DNA of 64,000 nt, from contig JACZZP010000007.1 of the NCBI GenBank assembly GCA_015183035.1, positions 558,001 through 622,000 on the forward strand, read 5' to 3'. Of this stretch, positions 10,913-22,514 are shown in pieces. Positions within the stretch are counted from its first letter, which is position 1. Each line of letters starts with the position of its first letter. Source of the stretch: Meloidogyne chitwoodi. Its lineage: Eukaryota; Nematoda; Chromadorea; Rhabditida; Meloidogynidae. The notes beneath the pieces are model-generated. The model was not told the DNA's origin. It did no database searches and saw only the letters and a list, made by a program, of their open reading frames with translations. Made by a program: the position numbers and the translations under genes.

Positions 10913-11429
10913 ATGTCTGAATCTCTTATAAAAATGAATCTAAAAAATGTTTCAATAGTGTTCCATTATATAATACTTTATCTAATTTCATACTGGTTTT
11001 TATTATGTATTTATTTTATTTAAATTTAGTGACTATATTTACGTTACAATGAATTAATTTTATAATTTTTAATGCTTCTTGATAATATAATATTTTTAAA
11101 ACATATGTCTGAGTGCAAATCCTTTGAATGTGTCCAACAATTATTAATTTATTTATTTTAAATTTTTAATAATATTTTTAAAATTGTTAATACTTTAAAA
11201 AATTTTTTATAATTTTTGGCAAAAAAACATATTAAAGAATTTTTATAATAAAAAATAAATAAAATGTTACATTTTTATTTAAATATAACAATTAAAAAAA
11301 AGTTAGAAATTTGGTTTTTGCCTTTTGGCATTTTTTGAAGTATTTTATCTCTCCTGGGGCTTATTTGGAAAAATTGGAACACTTAAAAGTTATAAAAATA
11401 AAAAAAAATAAAATTTTTATCTTTCTCTT

Positions 11430-11625
11430 TTATTTATTGCTTCTTAGACGAGCTCAGTCAATGATAATTTTATTTTTAAAATATTTTAAAATTTTTTAGG
11501 TTGATCGGAATCATTCAACGACGTACGAAGTGTCTGAATCTCTTATAAAAATGAATCTAAAAATTTTTTCAATAGTGTTCCATCATGTAATACTTTATTT
11601 AATTTCATACTGGTCCTTGCTAAAT
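11430..11625. repeat. Deleted second copy of the 10.7-11.0 kb repeat
   Basis: Same left flank and right flank as 10720-10990, but the 100-base MEEI segment is replaced by a short CGGAATCATTCAACGACGTA joint. The order and orientation are the same. Confidence 0.6.
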
Positions 11626-11629
11626 TCCC

Positions 11630-12410
11630 CATTTACTTACCAGCAAAATCAAAACTAACAAAAATAATAATATACGAAACACACATTTTGGTGCAACACG
11701 CTAGTCCTAATCAGACATGCAAACATAAGGCGTAAGTTTTGGATACCCGCCGGCCGCGTACCGTCTCTTAAACTCCGTCAAATAAAATAATTGAAAAATA
11801 TAATTTTTCCAAAAACCTATATTGAGTTTAGGAAAATTGAACAATTTCATCAACCACATCACCAACACCTTTTCTTCGGAGTTTCAAATATTAAATATTT
11901 TTTCATGTATTTTTATAAAAAAATTAAAGATGAGTGTTTCATATCGTCAATTAATCTTATAAGTGTTTGAGAAAAAGAAAATATTAACATACTTATATAA
12001 ACAAATATTAATTTATGTTAAAGCTTGTCGTCAAGGTAGTTTTTTAATAATAAAATAATAATAAAAATTTCGGTCTCACTCAGTTAATAACTGGTTCCCG
12101 CCAAATAATTTACTTAAATTTATACTTTAATAAATAAAAGTAATTATTTACTTATTAATAATAAATTTTTATATAAATTTTTTATATAATTAATTTTTTT
12201 AAAATAAATAATTATTTTTTTAATAATTTTATTTCAAATAAAAACAATTTTTTATATTAAAATTTAATAAAATAAAAAATTGTTTTTTCATTTATAGAAG
12301 TAAGCTGTGCTATCTATATTAAGGAATTAGCTTGCTTATTTCTGATATTAAAAAAAAATTATAAAATTAAAACTAAATAAAAATTAATGAAATAAAATTC
12401 AACAGAGAGC
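11630..12410. other. A/T-rich spacer with one GC-rich patch
   Basis: The patch at about 11690-11780 (GGATACCCGCCGGCCGCGTA) stands out against the background, but has no open frame and no obvious fold. The rest is A/T repeats. Confidence 0.5.
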
Positions 12411-12419
12411 AAATAAGAA

Positions 12420-12625
12420 TTAAAAATCAAATATCCCATAGAAAAAATTTACAATTTGTTTTTAAAAGAATCTAAAGGAAAAAATTAACAAATTTAAAAT
12501 ATCCTTTTAAAAAATTGACTAAATAAACAATAATATGCAAGTTAATAAGATTTATGAGCGCTACCCTTTTTATGCATAATAGATTGATTGTTTTTTAAAT
12601 TTTCAAATGAAAAACAGAATTTTTT
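12420..12625. repeat. GAGCGCTAC repeat family, copy 1
   Basis: Shares TTTTTAAAAGAATC.AAAGGAAAAAATTAAC and ATGCAAGTTAATAAGA-TTTATGAGCGCTACC...TTTTTATGCATAAT with 59459-59580 and 19556-19640. The 19.5-kb copy keeps only the second block. Non-coding. Confidence 0.6.
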
Positions 12626-13059
12626 TTAATTTTCTTATAAAGACACTGTTAATATTTAAATTATTACAAAAATTCCTAAAACGAATAAACTCCAATAGAT
12701 CGACGCAGATCTTATTCTGAGTTCGGCTAGAAATGTTAAACTTGCAACATATCGCAATGTAATAAGTTTTGCATATTTAAACAAGAAAATATTTTCAAAG
12801 TAGAAGTGGCTTATTGAAAAAAGCAACATATTTGAGAAAAATACACAAAAATTAATTATTAAATAAACAAAAAAATGAAATTATACAGCTAGATAATGAT
12901 TTACAAATTGTTTTTGGTAAATTTAGTCGACAAAACATTAAAAAATACTAAATAAAAATTATTAAATAATGTCTTTCCAAGTTTAATAAACTGGATAATT
13001 ATTTTAAATTATACTTGAAAGAATGAATATAATATATGTTTAAGACCAAAAGGTATTAA

Positions 13060-13205
13060 AGGACCAATTATTTGTGTTAATGAAGAGTTATTTTTAAATC
13101 CCAATTCTCCGTAGAATCAAGAAGAAGAATTGTACGTCTTAAATAAAAAGAAGTTTAATTGTATGAAAAATTTATAGATAGATAAATCAGTGTTCAGTTT
13201 GTTAA
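13060..13205. repeat. TAGAATCAAGAAGAAGAAT repeat, copy 1
   Basis: Shares AATTCTCCGTAGAATCAAGA, AGAAGAAT.GTACGTCTT and ATAGATAGATAA with 31262-31350, and the tail with 52195-52250. Next to the 31-kb copy the related start MDSRRILREI of the two-exon gene at 31372 occurs, so these copies may derive from the 5' end of that gene family. Confidence 0.5.
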
Positions 13206-13851
13206 TTTAGACTTTAACAATTATTTCAGAAAACGATAAAATTTTAAAAATGATTGCTAACAACTTCCTATCAAAAAAAATCGTTAAACATTTCTTTTAT
13301 ATTTTTTAATTCTCTTGCACTTTTTAATTAAATTATTGTATTTTGTATTAAATACTAACAAAAATAATTTAAAAATAAATAATTAAAAATTTATTTTATT
13401 TAAAAATTTAAATTGATAATATTGTTGTATTGTAAGAGATGATGCAAATAACATGATTAGCGCTAGTGAAAAAGGAGTTAAACAAAAATATAATTTAACA
13501 AATATTATAAAATTAAAATAAATTTTTTTAAATTAAATTTGAAAATAATTATATTAAAATTAATAAATTAATTTATATAAAAAATCAATGTTTTTTATAA
13601 AATATTAATATATTGCTTCATCCATCCAAAATTTTATTTCTCCGCATCCTGAAAAATTATATGCAAATTTAATAGATATTATTTATTTTCACACATTATT
13701 TTTTTACATTATTATTTCTCTTAATGGCCAAAGTCTAAAATATAATAATAAAGATTGTATCTTTTTTTCTCAACTAATGTGTATTGTGATCAATGTTTGA
13801 AAGGCGGCTTGCATGATAATTTTAAGAAAGCAGCACTTTAAAACAACTTGA

Positions 13852-13965
13852 TGTCTTAGAAGTGAAGACAAAGAATTTAATGGTGTTACTTCTAATGATA
13901 TTTTGGGAAAATATCCGCATCTGGCTGACATCGAATTAATTTTATGTTATGTGTTACAAATATAA
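13852..13965 (+). pseudogene. Short coding relic (SEDKEFNGVTSNDILGKYPH...)
   Basis: 37 codons after an upstream TGA: CLRSEDKEFNGVTSNDILGK, YPHLADIELILCYVLQI, TAA 13963-13965. Composition is clearly less A/T-driven than around it. The string NDILGKYPHLADIELILCYV recalls the DUF433 pattern (ILxxYPHLxxxDIxxxLxY), a bacterial antitoxin-like domain, but half the domain is missing and the match may be chance. No neighbours support either view. Confidence 0.25.
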
Positions 13966-14808
13966 ATTTATTTATTAAAATTAAATTATTTATAAATTAT
14001 TATAATTATTTTACTTCACTAAAAATGAACTTCGTGAAAAACATTTTTAATTCTTGCCTAGTATGCAGAATTGGAATGAGTATGAACCAAAGGAATGGTT
14101 CATGCACCATCTATTTTATCTGCGACCTAAAATTTAACTTAATAATTTATAAATCTATTATAAGAACATCTGTAGATAAGAAACAATTCTTTTATATTTT
14201 TACATAAAAATTGATATTAGTTATTGAATTTAAAGAGGAATTTGGTGATCCTTGTTCGATACTTTAAATTTTAAAATTTATATTTATTAATTTATATATA
14301 ATTAAAAAATAACACAACACATCTCAACAAATTAAGACTTTTATCAGCTATCTCGTTCAATCCCGAAAAATTCATCTCCATTTGTCGGTTCTGCTTTGAA
14401 AGATATTTTTTAAATATAATTTATTGATATTTATAATTGAAGAAACCTTTGCATACCGATCTGAATTATTGATGGTTAAGACTCGCAAGGGTTTTGTGCA
14501 CGTTTAGAAATCTTTCCAAAGCTTTACGTTGTGAGAAATTTAATAATTAAAAATAATATTTTAAAATAATAAACAACTAACTTAATTTAAATAAAAATTT
14601 ATTAAAAATTGCATTGTGAGTTCCACTAAAATATTTTTTGTTTGTGCAATTTTGCACCATATTTTTTACTCTTATCAACCACTATTTGGGAGTTGATTAG
14701 AACTTGCACTCTAAAATTAAAAAGATAAAATAGTACTGATTATGATTCAGAAGACTAAAGGGTAGTTTGTGAGTCAGCCTGTCGAGCACTCTTTTCAATC
14801 AAAATTGT

Positions 14809-14967
14809 ATCATTTGAAATATTCTCAAGAAAATTCAAATCTGAACCTCCTGTCTAATATTTTAATTTATTTTTTCATATTATTAAAAAAATTTAAAAAT
14901 ATAGAACAAAACTAAATAAATTAGCTAAATAATAAATACGAAATATCAAACCCTTATTACCAGAAAA
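14809..14967 (+). repeat. Copy 2 of the LYHL.Y.QENSNL repeat
   Basis: See 9876-10046. In this copy the frame upstream is also open (SFQSKLYHLKYSQENSNLNL) and closes about 25 codons downstream. Confidence 0.5.
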
Positions 14968-15540
14968 TTTTTTTTTAATTTTTTAGAGTAATGGAGCATC
15001 CCGTGCAAAAAAGGGTACTTAAGGCTCAGCCCGCCTCAACAATAATTAAAAATATTTTTTTAAATTATTTTTTTTTTTAATTTATTTTTTAAAATTATTT
15101 TTATTTAATTTATTTGTTTTTTTTTGAATAAAATTTTTGCTTATTAAAAATTTATTTATTTAATTAAGTTTATATATAAAAAAAATTTTTAATAATAATT
15201 TTTAAAAAATTTTTATTCATTATTATTAAAAAAGTAATTATAAAATAAATAATATTAATTGAATCATTGATTATTAAATTTAACTTAAAGTTATTTGGGA
15301 GGAGGAGGAGTAAATTATAAAAAATATTAAAGGTAATTAATTAAAATAATATTATTATTTGATTCATTAAATTAAAAATTAAGAGCAGGAGGAGGAAGAA
15401 CATTTGATTATTAATTGAAAAATTATTTTTCTTAAAATACTTTAAAGATTAAAAAATATTATAGTGAGGAGTATTATTTAAAAAAGAGGAGTAATTTTTC
15501 TTAAAATACTTTAAAAATTAAAAAATTACCAGAGATTAAA
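14968..15540. repeat. Low-complexity tract with GGAGGAGGAG patches
   Basis: Poly-A/T with three purine patches (15297-15310, 15383-15400, 15464-15490) and a short direct duplication of TTTTTCTTAAAATACTTTAAA (15424-15444 and 15495-15515). No gene. Confidence 0.6.
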
Positions 15541-15639
15541 ACATGAAAATCTCTTATCCGCCTTCAGCTCTTCATACTCCACAACGAACAGGCTTAAGGA
15601 CTTCACCTTCTTGTAATAATTTCTTTTGATTTTCTCTGT

Positions 15640-15965
15640 GGAGGATTTGTGAAATGAATTTAAAAAGTGAAAAATTTAGACTCAGATATTATCAGTTTCT
15701 TCCAGTTACAATAAGAATTAATGTTAGAGAATTCATCATACATAATACAGACGAACCAAATACTAAAAATAAGTGAATTAAAACAAATAAATTTCACGAT
15801 CGATCAAACAAGTGTCTGTGCCCGATGCAACGTTACAAATAGTTATATTGACAATACAACAATGTTGACAACATCAAATTATTTATTTTGAGGGTGGAGG
15901 GGGAAACACGTTTTTGATTAAAAATTTTTTTATAAGTTTCAGCTGCATTACTGGAATCATTAAAA
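15640..15965 (+). repeat. 330-bp repeat with protein-like readings, copy 1 (partner 30884-31205)
   Basis: Over 320 bases match 30884-31205 with scattered substitutions. Both carry FRLRYYQFLPVTIRINVREF followed by IIHNTDEPNTKNK, then a second reading. The 31-kb copy has QVYVPDATLQIVYIDNTTML and TSSNYFLGGG; here it is interrupted. An upstream reading at 15544-15630 (MKISYPPSALHTPQRTGLRT) is present only here. The style suggests a dead transposon or viral-type protein, family unknown. Confidence 0.5.
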
Positions 15966-16181
15966 AGCATATTAATTCTTTATAATGTGACAATTCACGT
16001 GATAGAATTGTATTTTTTAAATTATTATACTTTGTACCCCAATCACCCGATTTTTTATCGGACCATTTTTTGGGTGTTTATATATACATATAACCACCCG
16101 AAAAAGTCCAGTCGCTCGCCTTTATTACTTTTTGCCCCTCTTATCAATTGTTGCCACCCCAATTTTTGTTTAAATAAATAG

Positions 16182-16540
16182 ATGTACCTCAGCTGGAAGA
16201 GTGGAAAGCCACTCAGAAGACAAACGAGCACTTCAGGGCCCTGACTTTGGGAGCCCTGCCAGGAGGACTAAGCGGGGTCGCCATGAATTATATTTCCAAC
16301 CTGTGGGAAGCCTTCGTAAGACACTGGATTATCTTTGCCTGTCTGTATTCTACATTTTTGTTTATACTCGACTTGTTATTGCCGATACTATTAAATTTTT
16401 TAATTATGCCTACGTTAAGAAGCCTCAATCTACTTCGAGGGCACAATCAAAAGGCAACACGAGGAAAACCAGCACTTCGAGACGCAGCACTACGAGAAGA
16501 GACTAGTAAAGCGAATCTTCTGGACCGAATAATTAATTAA
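16182..16540 (+). CDS. Last exon of an unrecognised membrane protein; GC-richer than its surroundings
   Basis: After an acceptor (TAAATAG, 16175-16181) a frame of 118 codons runs to TAA 16538-16540 with a visibly higher G+C content than anything within 5 kb. The N-terminal part is VPQLEEWKATQKTNEHFRAL, TLGALPGGLSGVAMNYISNL. A hydrophobic span at residues about 47-75 (HWIIFACLYSTFLFILDLLL...) would form one or two membrane helices. The tail is basic and hydrophilic (LLRGHNQKATRGKPALRDAA). This layout suits the C-terminal anchor and cytoplasmic tail of a larger protein, such as an envelope-like product of a retroelement, but no family motif confirms that. A diverged relative is at 8630-8707. 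A second frame is also open here and I treat it as a shadow, because this frame carries the homologous GALPGGL motif. Confidence 0.5.
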
Positions 16541-16769
16541 AAATATTTAAAGATTTACACTATAAATTTGAGTAAACTTAGAAATTATTTCCTTAATTAA
16601 AAAATAACTTTTTCAGATATTTTTGTCTAAATTTTTTCTTGGAATTTTAAAATTATTTTCATTAATGAGAGCACATTTGATAAAGAACGACATATCAACA
16701 CACTTTAAAGATTGTGATAAATACGACAGAAACAAAAAGATAATAAATAGAAAAAGCAAAGAAATGATA

Positions 16770-17030
16770 TATAGCAGTAGAAAATATTCAAAAATGAATG
16801 AACTGGACTAACTAGAGTTAGAAAACACTATTTAACAATTTTAAAAAATAAAGATAACTAAAAAACTTATTCATGCATAACAAAAATTTGACTAAAAATG
16901 TACCCGGATTGTACGTAGTATCTTTTACAATGGTTAGGGAGACTAATTTCAGGGACCGGACTCGGTCTGAGCTTCTAATTACAAGCCACCCTACTAGGCC
17001 TTAGTTAACTATTAAAATAACAGGAACTGT
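16770..17030. repeat. GAGCCAC/CCTAGGC repeat family, long copy
   Basis: Matches 29145-29400 in order: GCAGTAGAAAATATTCAAA, CTAGAAAACACTATT-like, GTA.TATCTTTTACAA.GGTTAG, GGGACCGGACTC..GGTCTGAGCTTCT, AATTAC.AGCCAC. Approximate boundaries. Confidence 0.55.
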
Positions 17031-17118
17031 TATCACAGAAACAGAAGAAGAAACAACAAAGGATGGAAATTTTTTTTTTGAGGCTGAACTTCCAGGATTT
17101 GTAGAAATAGTTGTTTAA
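17023..17118 (+). pseudogene. Orphan coding tail (TETEEETTKDGNFFFEAELP)
   Basis: 31 codons after an AG: GTVITETEEETTKDGNFFFE, AELPGFVEIVV, stop TAA 17116-17118. Acidic then hydrophobic. Probably a terminal exon or fragment; no relatives in the window and no recognised family. Confidence 0.25.
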
Positions 17119-18180
17119 AATTATATATGAAATAAAAAAACGTCAATTATCATATGCTCCAGGTTATTTTAAATAAAATTATTGAATCTGAATATATTAA
17201 ATATTTAATTTAAAATTTAATTTTAAAATTTGATAAAAAAATTTTAAATTAATTTAATTATAATATGTTTCATAAAATGATTGAAAAAAGAACTCATAAA
17301 AATTAACGGTGAGGGGAGTAATATATATTTTGGCACTTATATACTAACAACTAAACTACTTTTCATAAAGATGTAGGAGAAGAATTTATATCAATACAAA
17401 ACAATATACATCAAATCAAGAATTTTGATATTAAAAAAGATGTTACCTTTCATAATAAAGATATAACAAAATATATTCAATTTTAAATATCAATAAAAAA
17501 GCTTTTTTAATAGTTATAAAAATTAGGTAAAAATTTTTTTGATAACGCATAATTTTATGATTAGCACGTTAAAAACATAGTTAAAGAAACACAATATTAC
17601 TTTTCGGGATTGTATTTTTTTAAATTATATAAATATTTTTATTTTTTTATAGATTTTATAGAAATTTACAAAAAAATTAAACGAGTGAATGACATTATTA
17701 TCAATATGAATCAATAATAAAAAGCAAAATTAATTCAATTAAAAAGGAATTTAAAAGCCTTTTTTTAATCTTATTTAATTTAAAGTAAAAAATTAAATTA
17801 AACATAAAATAAAAATATTAAATTAAAATGGAGATTTTGAATTAATTTATTAATTTTTTATTAATTTAAGCAAAATACACAGGATTTATGTGCAACTCTG
17901 CTTTCGCAGCAATGATTCATATTTAAAAAATTAAAATACCAAAAATCTAAAAGAATACATAATTCCTTATTTTAAAATATTAAACATTTCTATGCAGTTC
18001 ATACCTTAAGGAACTTGCATATAAAAGAAAAGGGGAATTGAAATCTAGCTAAACAAAAGTAAATATTTTATAAAAAAATAAATTTAAATAAACTTGAAAT
18101 AAAATTAGAAAAATCTTTATTTGCTGGACTAGAAACATAGTTAAAATTAAAACTGATAGAACAACAAATTAGAACGAACT
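17119..18180. other. A/T-rich spacer
   Basis: Nothing supportable beyond A/T repeats. Confidence 0.6.
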
Positions 18181-18185
18181 CTTTA

Positions 18186-18296
18186 ATCACCTTTTTTAAT
18201 ATTATTTTTTTATTAAAGAAAATATCTTTCTATTGGTTCAAACAAGCACCCCCTGGAACAGGTAAAACGAATGTAGCATTAATAGTTATATTGTAA
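18186..18296 (+). pseudogene. Walker A relic of an SF1-type helicase
   Basis: The plus frame reads LKKISFYWFKQAPPGTGKTN, VALIVIL and stops at TAA 18294-18296. APPGTGKT (18246-18269) is a Walker A P-loop in the GPPGTGKT form typical of Upf1-like SF1 helicases and of AAA ATPases. Nothing downstream (Walker B, motif III) is visible, so only the ATP-binding loop survives. A strong motif, but a very short fragment. Confidence 0.4.
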
Positions 18297-19550
18297 TCGA
18301 ATATCTAAATAAATTTTAATTAAATATAAAAGCTAAATTAAAAAATTTATTAAAAATCGTTAAGCGTATTTTATTAAATAAGTAGAATAAAACTTAAAAA
18401 ATATAATTGTAAAATGTATGATCCTAAATTTTTCATGAGTAATTTGCATTTAAAAAAGCGTTTATTATATTTTTACATACAGAACCTCTGGTTTATAATC
18501 GTACATATTTATTGTGCACAAAGAGGCTTATATCTAAAAGAAGAAAGAAGCCATTTATAACAGATTTTTAAACTGTTTTAAATGGCCCGTATATACTACT
18601 TAGTACCTATATATTACATGAAAAAATTTCCTATAATCCCTACACCTTTTATTTAAAATAAATTTTTATGGAGATTACGTAAATTAATTAGACGATTTTT
18701 CCACATCTTCTCCATTTCCTAAATATACATAAATAATTTTTATGCTAATCTCTTTTACATATAATTTTTATAAATATAATTTACAATTTACCAATTATCA
18801 AATTATTTAAAAATTTTCACTTATTCTTTCAAATTTTATTTAGATCTGAGAAGTGCAAATTGGCCTTTTTAATAAAAATTTTTTACAGTTATAAGTGATG
18901 GTTTTATCATTCAGGCACAAATATGACGACAGCCAACTATTTGTTCGCGGGATGGAGTTCGTTGTACTCGTTCGAGTAAAATTTTAAATGAATAAAGAAA
19001 ATTTTTTGTTTATATTGCAATAACAGGCTTGGTGATGTTCAGTCATAGAGGGGCAACCCTGACTCTCTTTGAAAAAAATAATTTTTAAACATTTTAAAAT
19101 AAAAATGTTATAAATAAAAACAAATCTCTTCAAGGTTTTTAATCTTAATAATGAGCTGAGCACCTTAACCACGTTTATTTTAATTATTATAATTTACATA
19201 AGATCAAAAATTTTTTATAAACTAGCTCAACCATAAATAACAAATAAATCTTAATAACCACAATATCATACCTATAAAAATAATTTTAAATAATAAAAAA
19301 TAGTAAAACAAAAATTTATTAAAATAAATATTCTAAAAATTACATTATTGAAATTATCAATTAGAACAATGTTTTTACACCAACAAACTTGTGTTTTAAA
19401 AATAGATCATCATAAATTATGACCTGATGAAAAAAAGTTTTTTCATTAATAATTTATAATGTTGAAACCAATAAACATATTATAAAATTAAATAATTAAA
19501 ATAATTTTATTAAAAAAATTATTTTAAATTTTAAAATGTTTTTTTAAATA
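18297..19550. other. A/T-rich spacer with minor repeat relics
   Basis: Contains at 19110-19190 a partial copy of the AATCTCTTCAAGGTTTTT...AATAATGAGCTGAGC repeat seen at 30775-30870 and 32020-32110. Otherwise nothing. Confidence 0.5.
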
Positions 19551-19555
19551 TTAAA

Positions 19556-19640
19556 AAATGCAAATTAATGAGATTTATGAGCGCTACCTTTTTTATGCAT
19601 AATTGATTGGTTGTTCTTTTAAATTTTCAAATTAAAAAAG
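19556..19640. repeat. GAGCGCTAC repeat family, copy 2
   Basis: See 12420-12625. Followed at 19676-19805 by a less A/T-biased patch with a basic reading (LIIITRHRIQKKRKRPEKRG-like) that I cannot assign. Confidence 0.55.
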
Positions 19641-20569
19641 ATTAATTACTTTTTTTTAAATTTTTTTACTTATAAACGAGAACCGGAGTTGGTACCGGAA
19701 ATGTACTCTATTTAATTCTAATCATTACTCGTCATCGAATCCAGAAAAAACGTAAACGACCAGAAAAACGCGGCTGCAACTAATGGTTTTCTGGAAAAAA
19801 TGGGCAGCAATAAAAATTTTTGTACAAATTGTCTTAAAATTATTTGCCCTGTTAGTTTTTGAAAATTTTTTAAAATTAGTTTTTTAAAAAATAAAAATTT
19901 TTTATCTTTTAAAATCGTTATTTTTTTCTTAACTTATTAAAAAAATTTGAAATTATTATTTATTTTAAACAATATTATTTTATTAAATAAACTTATCAAT
20001 TGTATTGTGTGTGTCTGTTTTATTTAAAAACATTTTAAACAAATAACAAAAGTTGCACATTTGGGTTGATGTTGTTTAATATCTAGCATTGACGAATCGT
20101 TTATTAATCTCCCTACAAATTAATTATTGTTTAATGGCTGATGAAGTTATTTAAAACAGTCTTCTTTAATACGCTGTTTATACACAATTATAAAAAATAT
20201 ATTTTTTAAAATAAAATACATTTTCATGTAATTTTTAATAATATTTTAATTTTTAATTCCCTGCGCGTGTCCGGGTGCTTTAGAGGGCGCCTCCTTTGTC
20301 GAATATTTATATTCTGATAAAATTAAATAAATAGACAAATGGAAAGGCACGAAATCAATTAGGCGATTTATTAACGAAATTAAGAAAAAATTTTAAAACG
20401 AAGTTATATTTTAATTTTTTTAATTTAAACATTTAATATTATTTAAATTTATTTGTTACATTATTTTTATTTTTTGAATGTTTAATTATATAATGCCCTT
20501 TCCCGTGTTTGAAGTAGCTAATTGAATAATAATAAAAATAATAAAAAAAATAAGAATTTTAATTTGGAT

Positions 20570-20740
20570 CGGCACTTTTGTTGTTTATCCAGTTTGCCTC
20601 CACAAGCTACACATAGAATGTTTCAAATTAATTTTTATTTTAATAAAATAAACTTGCAATATAAAATTGAAATATTAATATGATAATTTTATGAAAATAT
20701 CTCAATTAATTATAAAAATGTAAAATAATAAACTTTTAAA
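20570..20740 (+). pseudogene. RING-H2 finger relic, copy 2
   Basis: Diverged partner of 3310-3426. The core CLHKLHIEC is at 20595-20621, again C-x-H-x2-H-x2-C, and the repeat tail TTTTATGAAAATATCTCAAT... is shared. Conservation of all four metal ligands in two diverged copies supports the motif being real ancestry and not chance. Confidence 0.4.
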
Positions 20741-20823
20741 TATATATAAAATTCTATTTTATTGATTTTTTAAATTTTTCCATGTATCCTTTTATTTGAT
20801 TTGTTCGTTTTTTTCAATTTTAG

Positions 20824-22065
20824 ATCCATTATATTTTTTTCTCAACTTCATTATTTTAATGTCTTCATTGGAAATGGACATCGACACTGTATTGACAAAT
20901 TCTTCAAATAATTTAGCTGAAAATACACCTCAGATGGAAGAAGAGAATGGACAACAAAAATCCACTAAAAATAAAAATTCTATTTCAATTATTAATCATA
21001 CTTCTCTATTAGGGCTAATTAAAAAAGAAGCACAGGCAACACGTGAAACTATCATAAAATGCCATGATAATTATCGTGAGGCTTTGCTCGTAACAAAGAA
21101 GGAAATACACCTCCTCCTGCTACATCAGCTTCTTCTACTCCTACATCAACTACAACAAAAAATATTGATCCTCCACAAAAAAATGTTCCTCCTCCTCCCG
21201 AAAATTTACAGCCTATTGAAAAAAAGTGTAGATGTAGATGTAATTTAGATAATCATGTATCTATAAAATGTCCGAAGAAGCTGGAAAAATTTAAAAACAT
21301 CAATGAAATGGGGTTAGTTTTTATAATTATTTCTTAAATAATTTTCTTTGACATATTTTGGTTTATTTTCTTATGGGTGTGTAGATAAACAAGACAAATT
21401 CTAATTTTAGTTTAAGAATTTTATTTTACTTTTAAAATTCTTTTTAATCTTTCTAAATTTTAAATGTTCATTTGATTATCTTCGCAGCGCTGAGAGGTGT
21501 AGCAAAATAATCAACAATCCGAACGCGCTGAAAGGTGCGACGGTTTGCATGTTGAACAATATTTTAAATTGACGATTAAAAAGAATTTTTTTATTATGCT
21601 GTAGTTTATTTTCTAATATATTTTAAATAATTTTTATAGGAATTTGTTTATCCCGAGACAGTTGAGAATAATGTACTCTTTTGGAAGTTTGAAAGAATCA
21701 TATCCCACACCACAAAGGAGGACGGACAATTAGACAAATTACTGGTGAAATGGTGTAATTTCAGCCGCAATTAATAGATGCTTCATGTATGATCGATAGT
21801 CCTGATACCTTTTTCGATTACTCATACAAAAAAGGAGCCGTCGAGGCAATTAAATATCTATCTGGTATTGAAGATACTAATCCTAAAATTAAAAATATAT
21901 TGAATGAATTTATTTTGAAAAACCCTGAAATAGATATTTTAAAAATATTTCCTTCAATATTAAATAAAAATAGTTTAATTAATACTAACAACAATTTATT
22001 ATCAAAAAAAAAAAAGTAAACGTAAAAAAGAAAAGAACAGAGGATCAATAAAAAACTTGTCTTAA
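20824..22065 (+). pseudogene. Multi-exon gene with four lesions, Cys-rich centre and basic tail
   Basis: Begins after TTTTAG (20823); ATG 20859 gives MSSLEMDIDTVLTNSSNNLA. One missing base near 21087 moves the reading into a Pro/Thr/Ser linker (NTPPPATSASSTPTS) and KKCRCRCNLDNHVSIKCPKK, a zinc-knuckle-like Cys/His cluster (about 21217-21270). Donor G|GTTAGT at 21313 and acceptor TATAG at 21639 give an in-phase join into NLFIPRQLRIMYSFGSLKES. A second frameshift near 21720 and a stop at about 21761 lead to QPQLIDASCMIDSPDTFFDY and IKYLSGIEDTNPKIKNILNE. A shift in the A12 run (22005-22016) leads to the basic SKRKKEKNRGS and TAA 22063-22065. About 390 codons in all. Family not recognised. Confidence 0.55.
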
Positions 22066-22500
22066 ATATCTTTATTTTTTAAAATCATTATTTATTTATT
22101 TTGAATAATTTAAAATCTCATTGTTACTTAAAAAACCCATTAATCTTTTAATTTTTGAAAAATTAAAAATTTTTTTTATTTATTATTATTATAAACACTT
22201 ATTTTAAAATTTTTTAAATAAAAATTTTTTTAATTTTTTATTATTTAAAACACTTATTTTAAATTTTATTTTTTAAATAAAAAATTTTTTAAATCATATA
22301 TTTATTTTTTATTAAATCAATTTTTTATTAATTATATATTTTTCAAAAATTTTTTGAACCATAAAAATTTTTTAAGTAAAAAATTTAAAGTTTATTTTGA
22401 AATTTTTTAATTTTCAAAAATGGCTCAAAAAATTTTTAATTATAAAATTAAATTTATTGGTTTAAAAATATTTTATTATTAAAACATAAAATCATTTATT
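22066..22500. repeat. A/T hairpin-rich repeat, copy 1 (partner 29870-30200)
   Basis: Repeated blocks such as AAACACTTATTTTAAA, ACCATAAAAATTTTTTAAGT and ATTTATTGGTTTAAAAATATT recur at 29870-30200. Self-complementary TTTAAA/AAATTT stretches could fold, but at this composition that carries little weight. Confidence 0.45.
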
Positions 22501-22514
22501 TTTTGAATTTAGAA

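Noticed and set aside
16201..16506. Alternative 101-codon frame over the 16.2-kb exon.
   Set aside because: The other frame continues from a splice acceptor, has the membrane segment and matches the 8.6-kb relic; this one has no homologue in the window.
21642..21775. Chromodomain-like reading FERIISHTTKEDGQLDKLLV followed by KW.
   Set aside because: The splice donor at 21313 and acceptor at 21639 join the upstream exon to a different frame (NLFIPRQLRIMYSFGSLKES), so the chromodomain look is probably a shadow frame.
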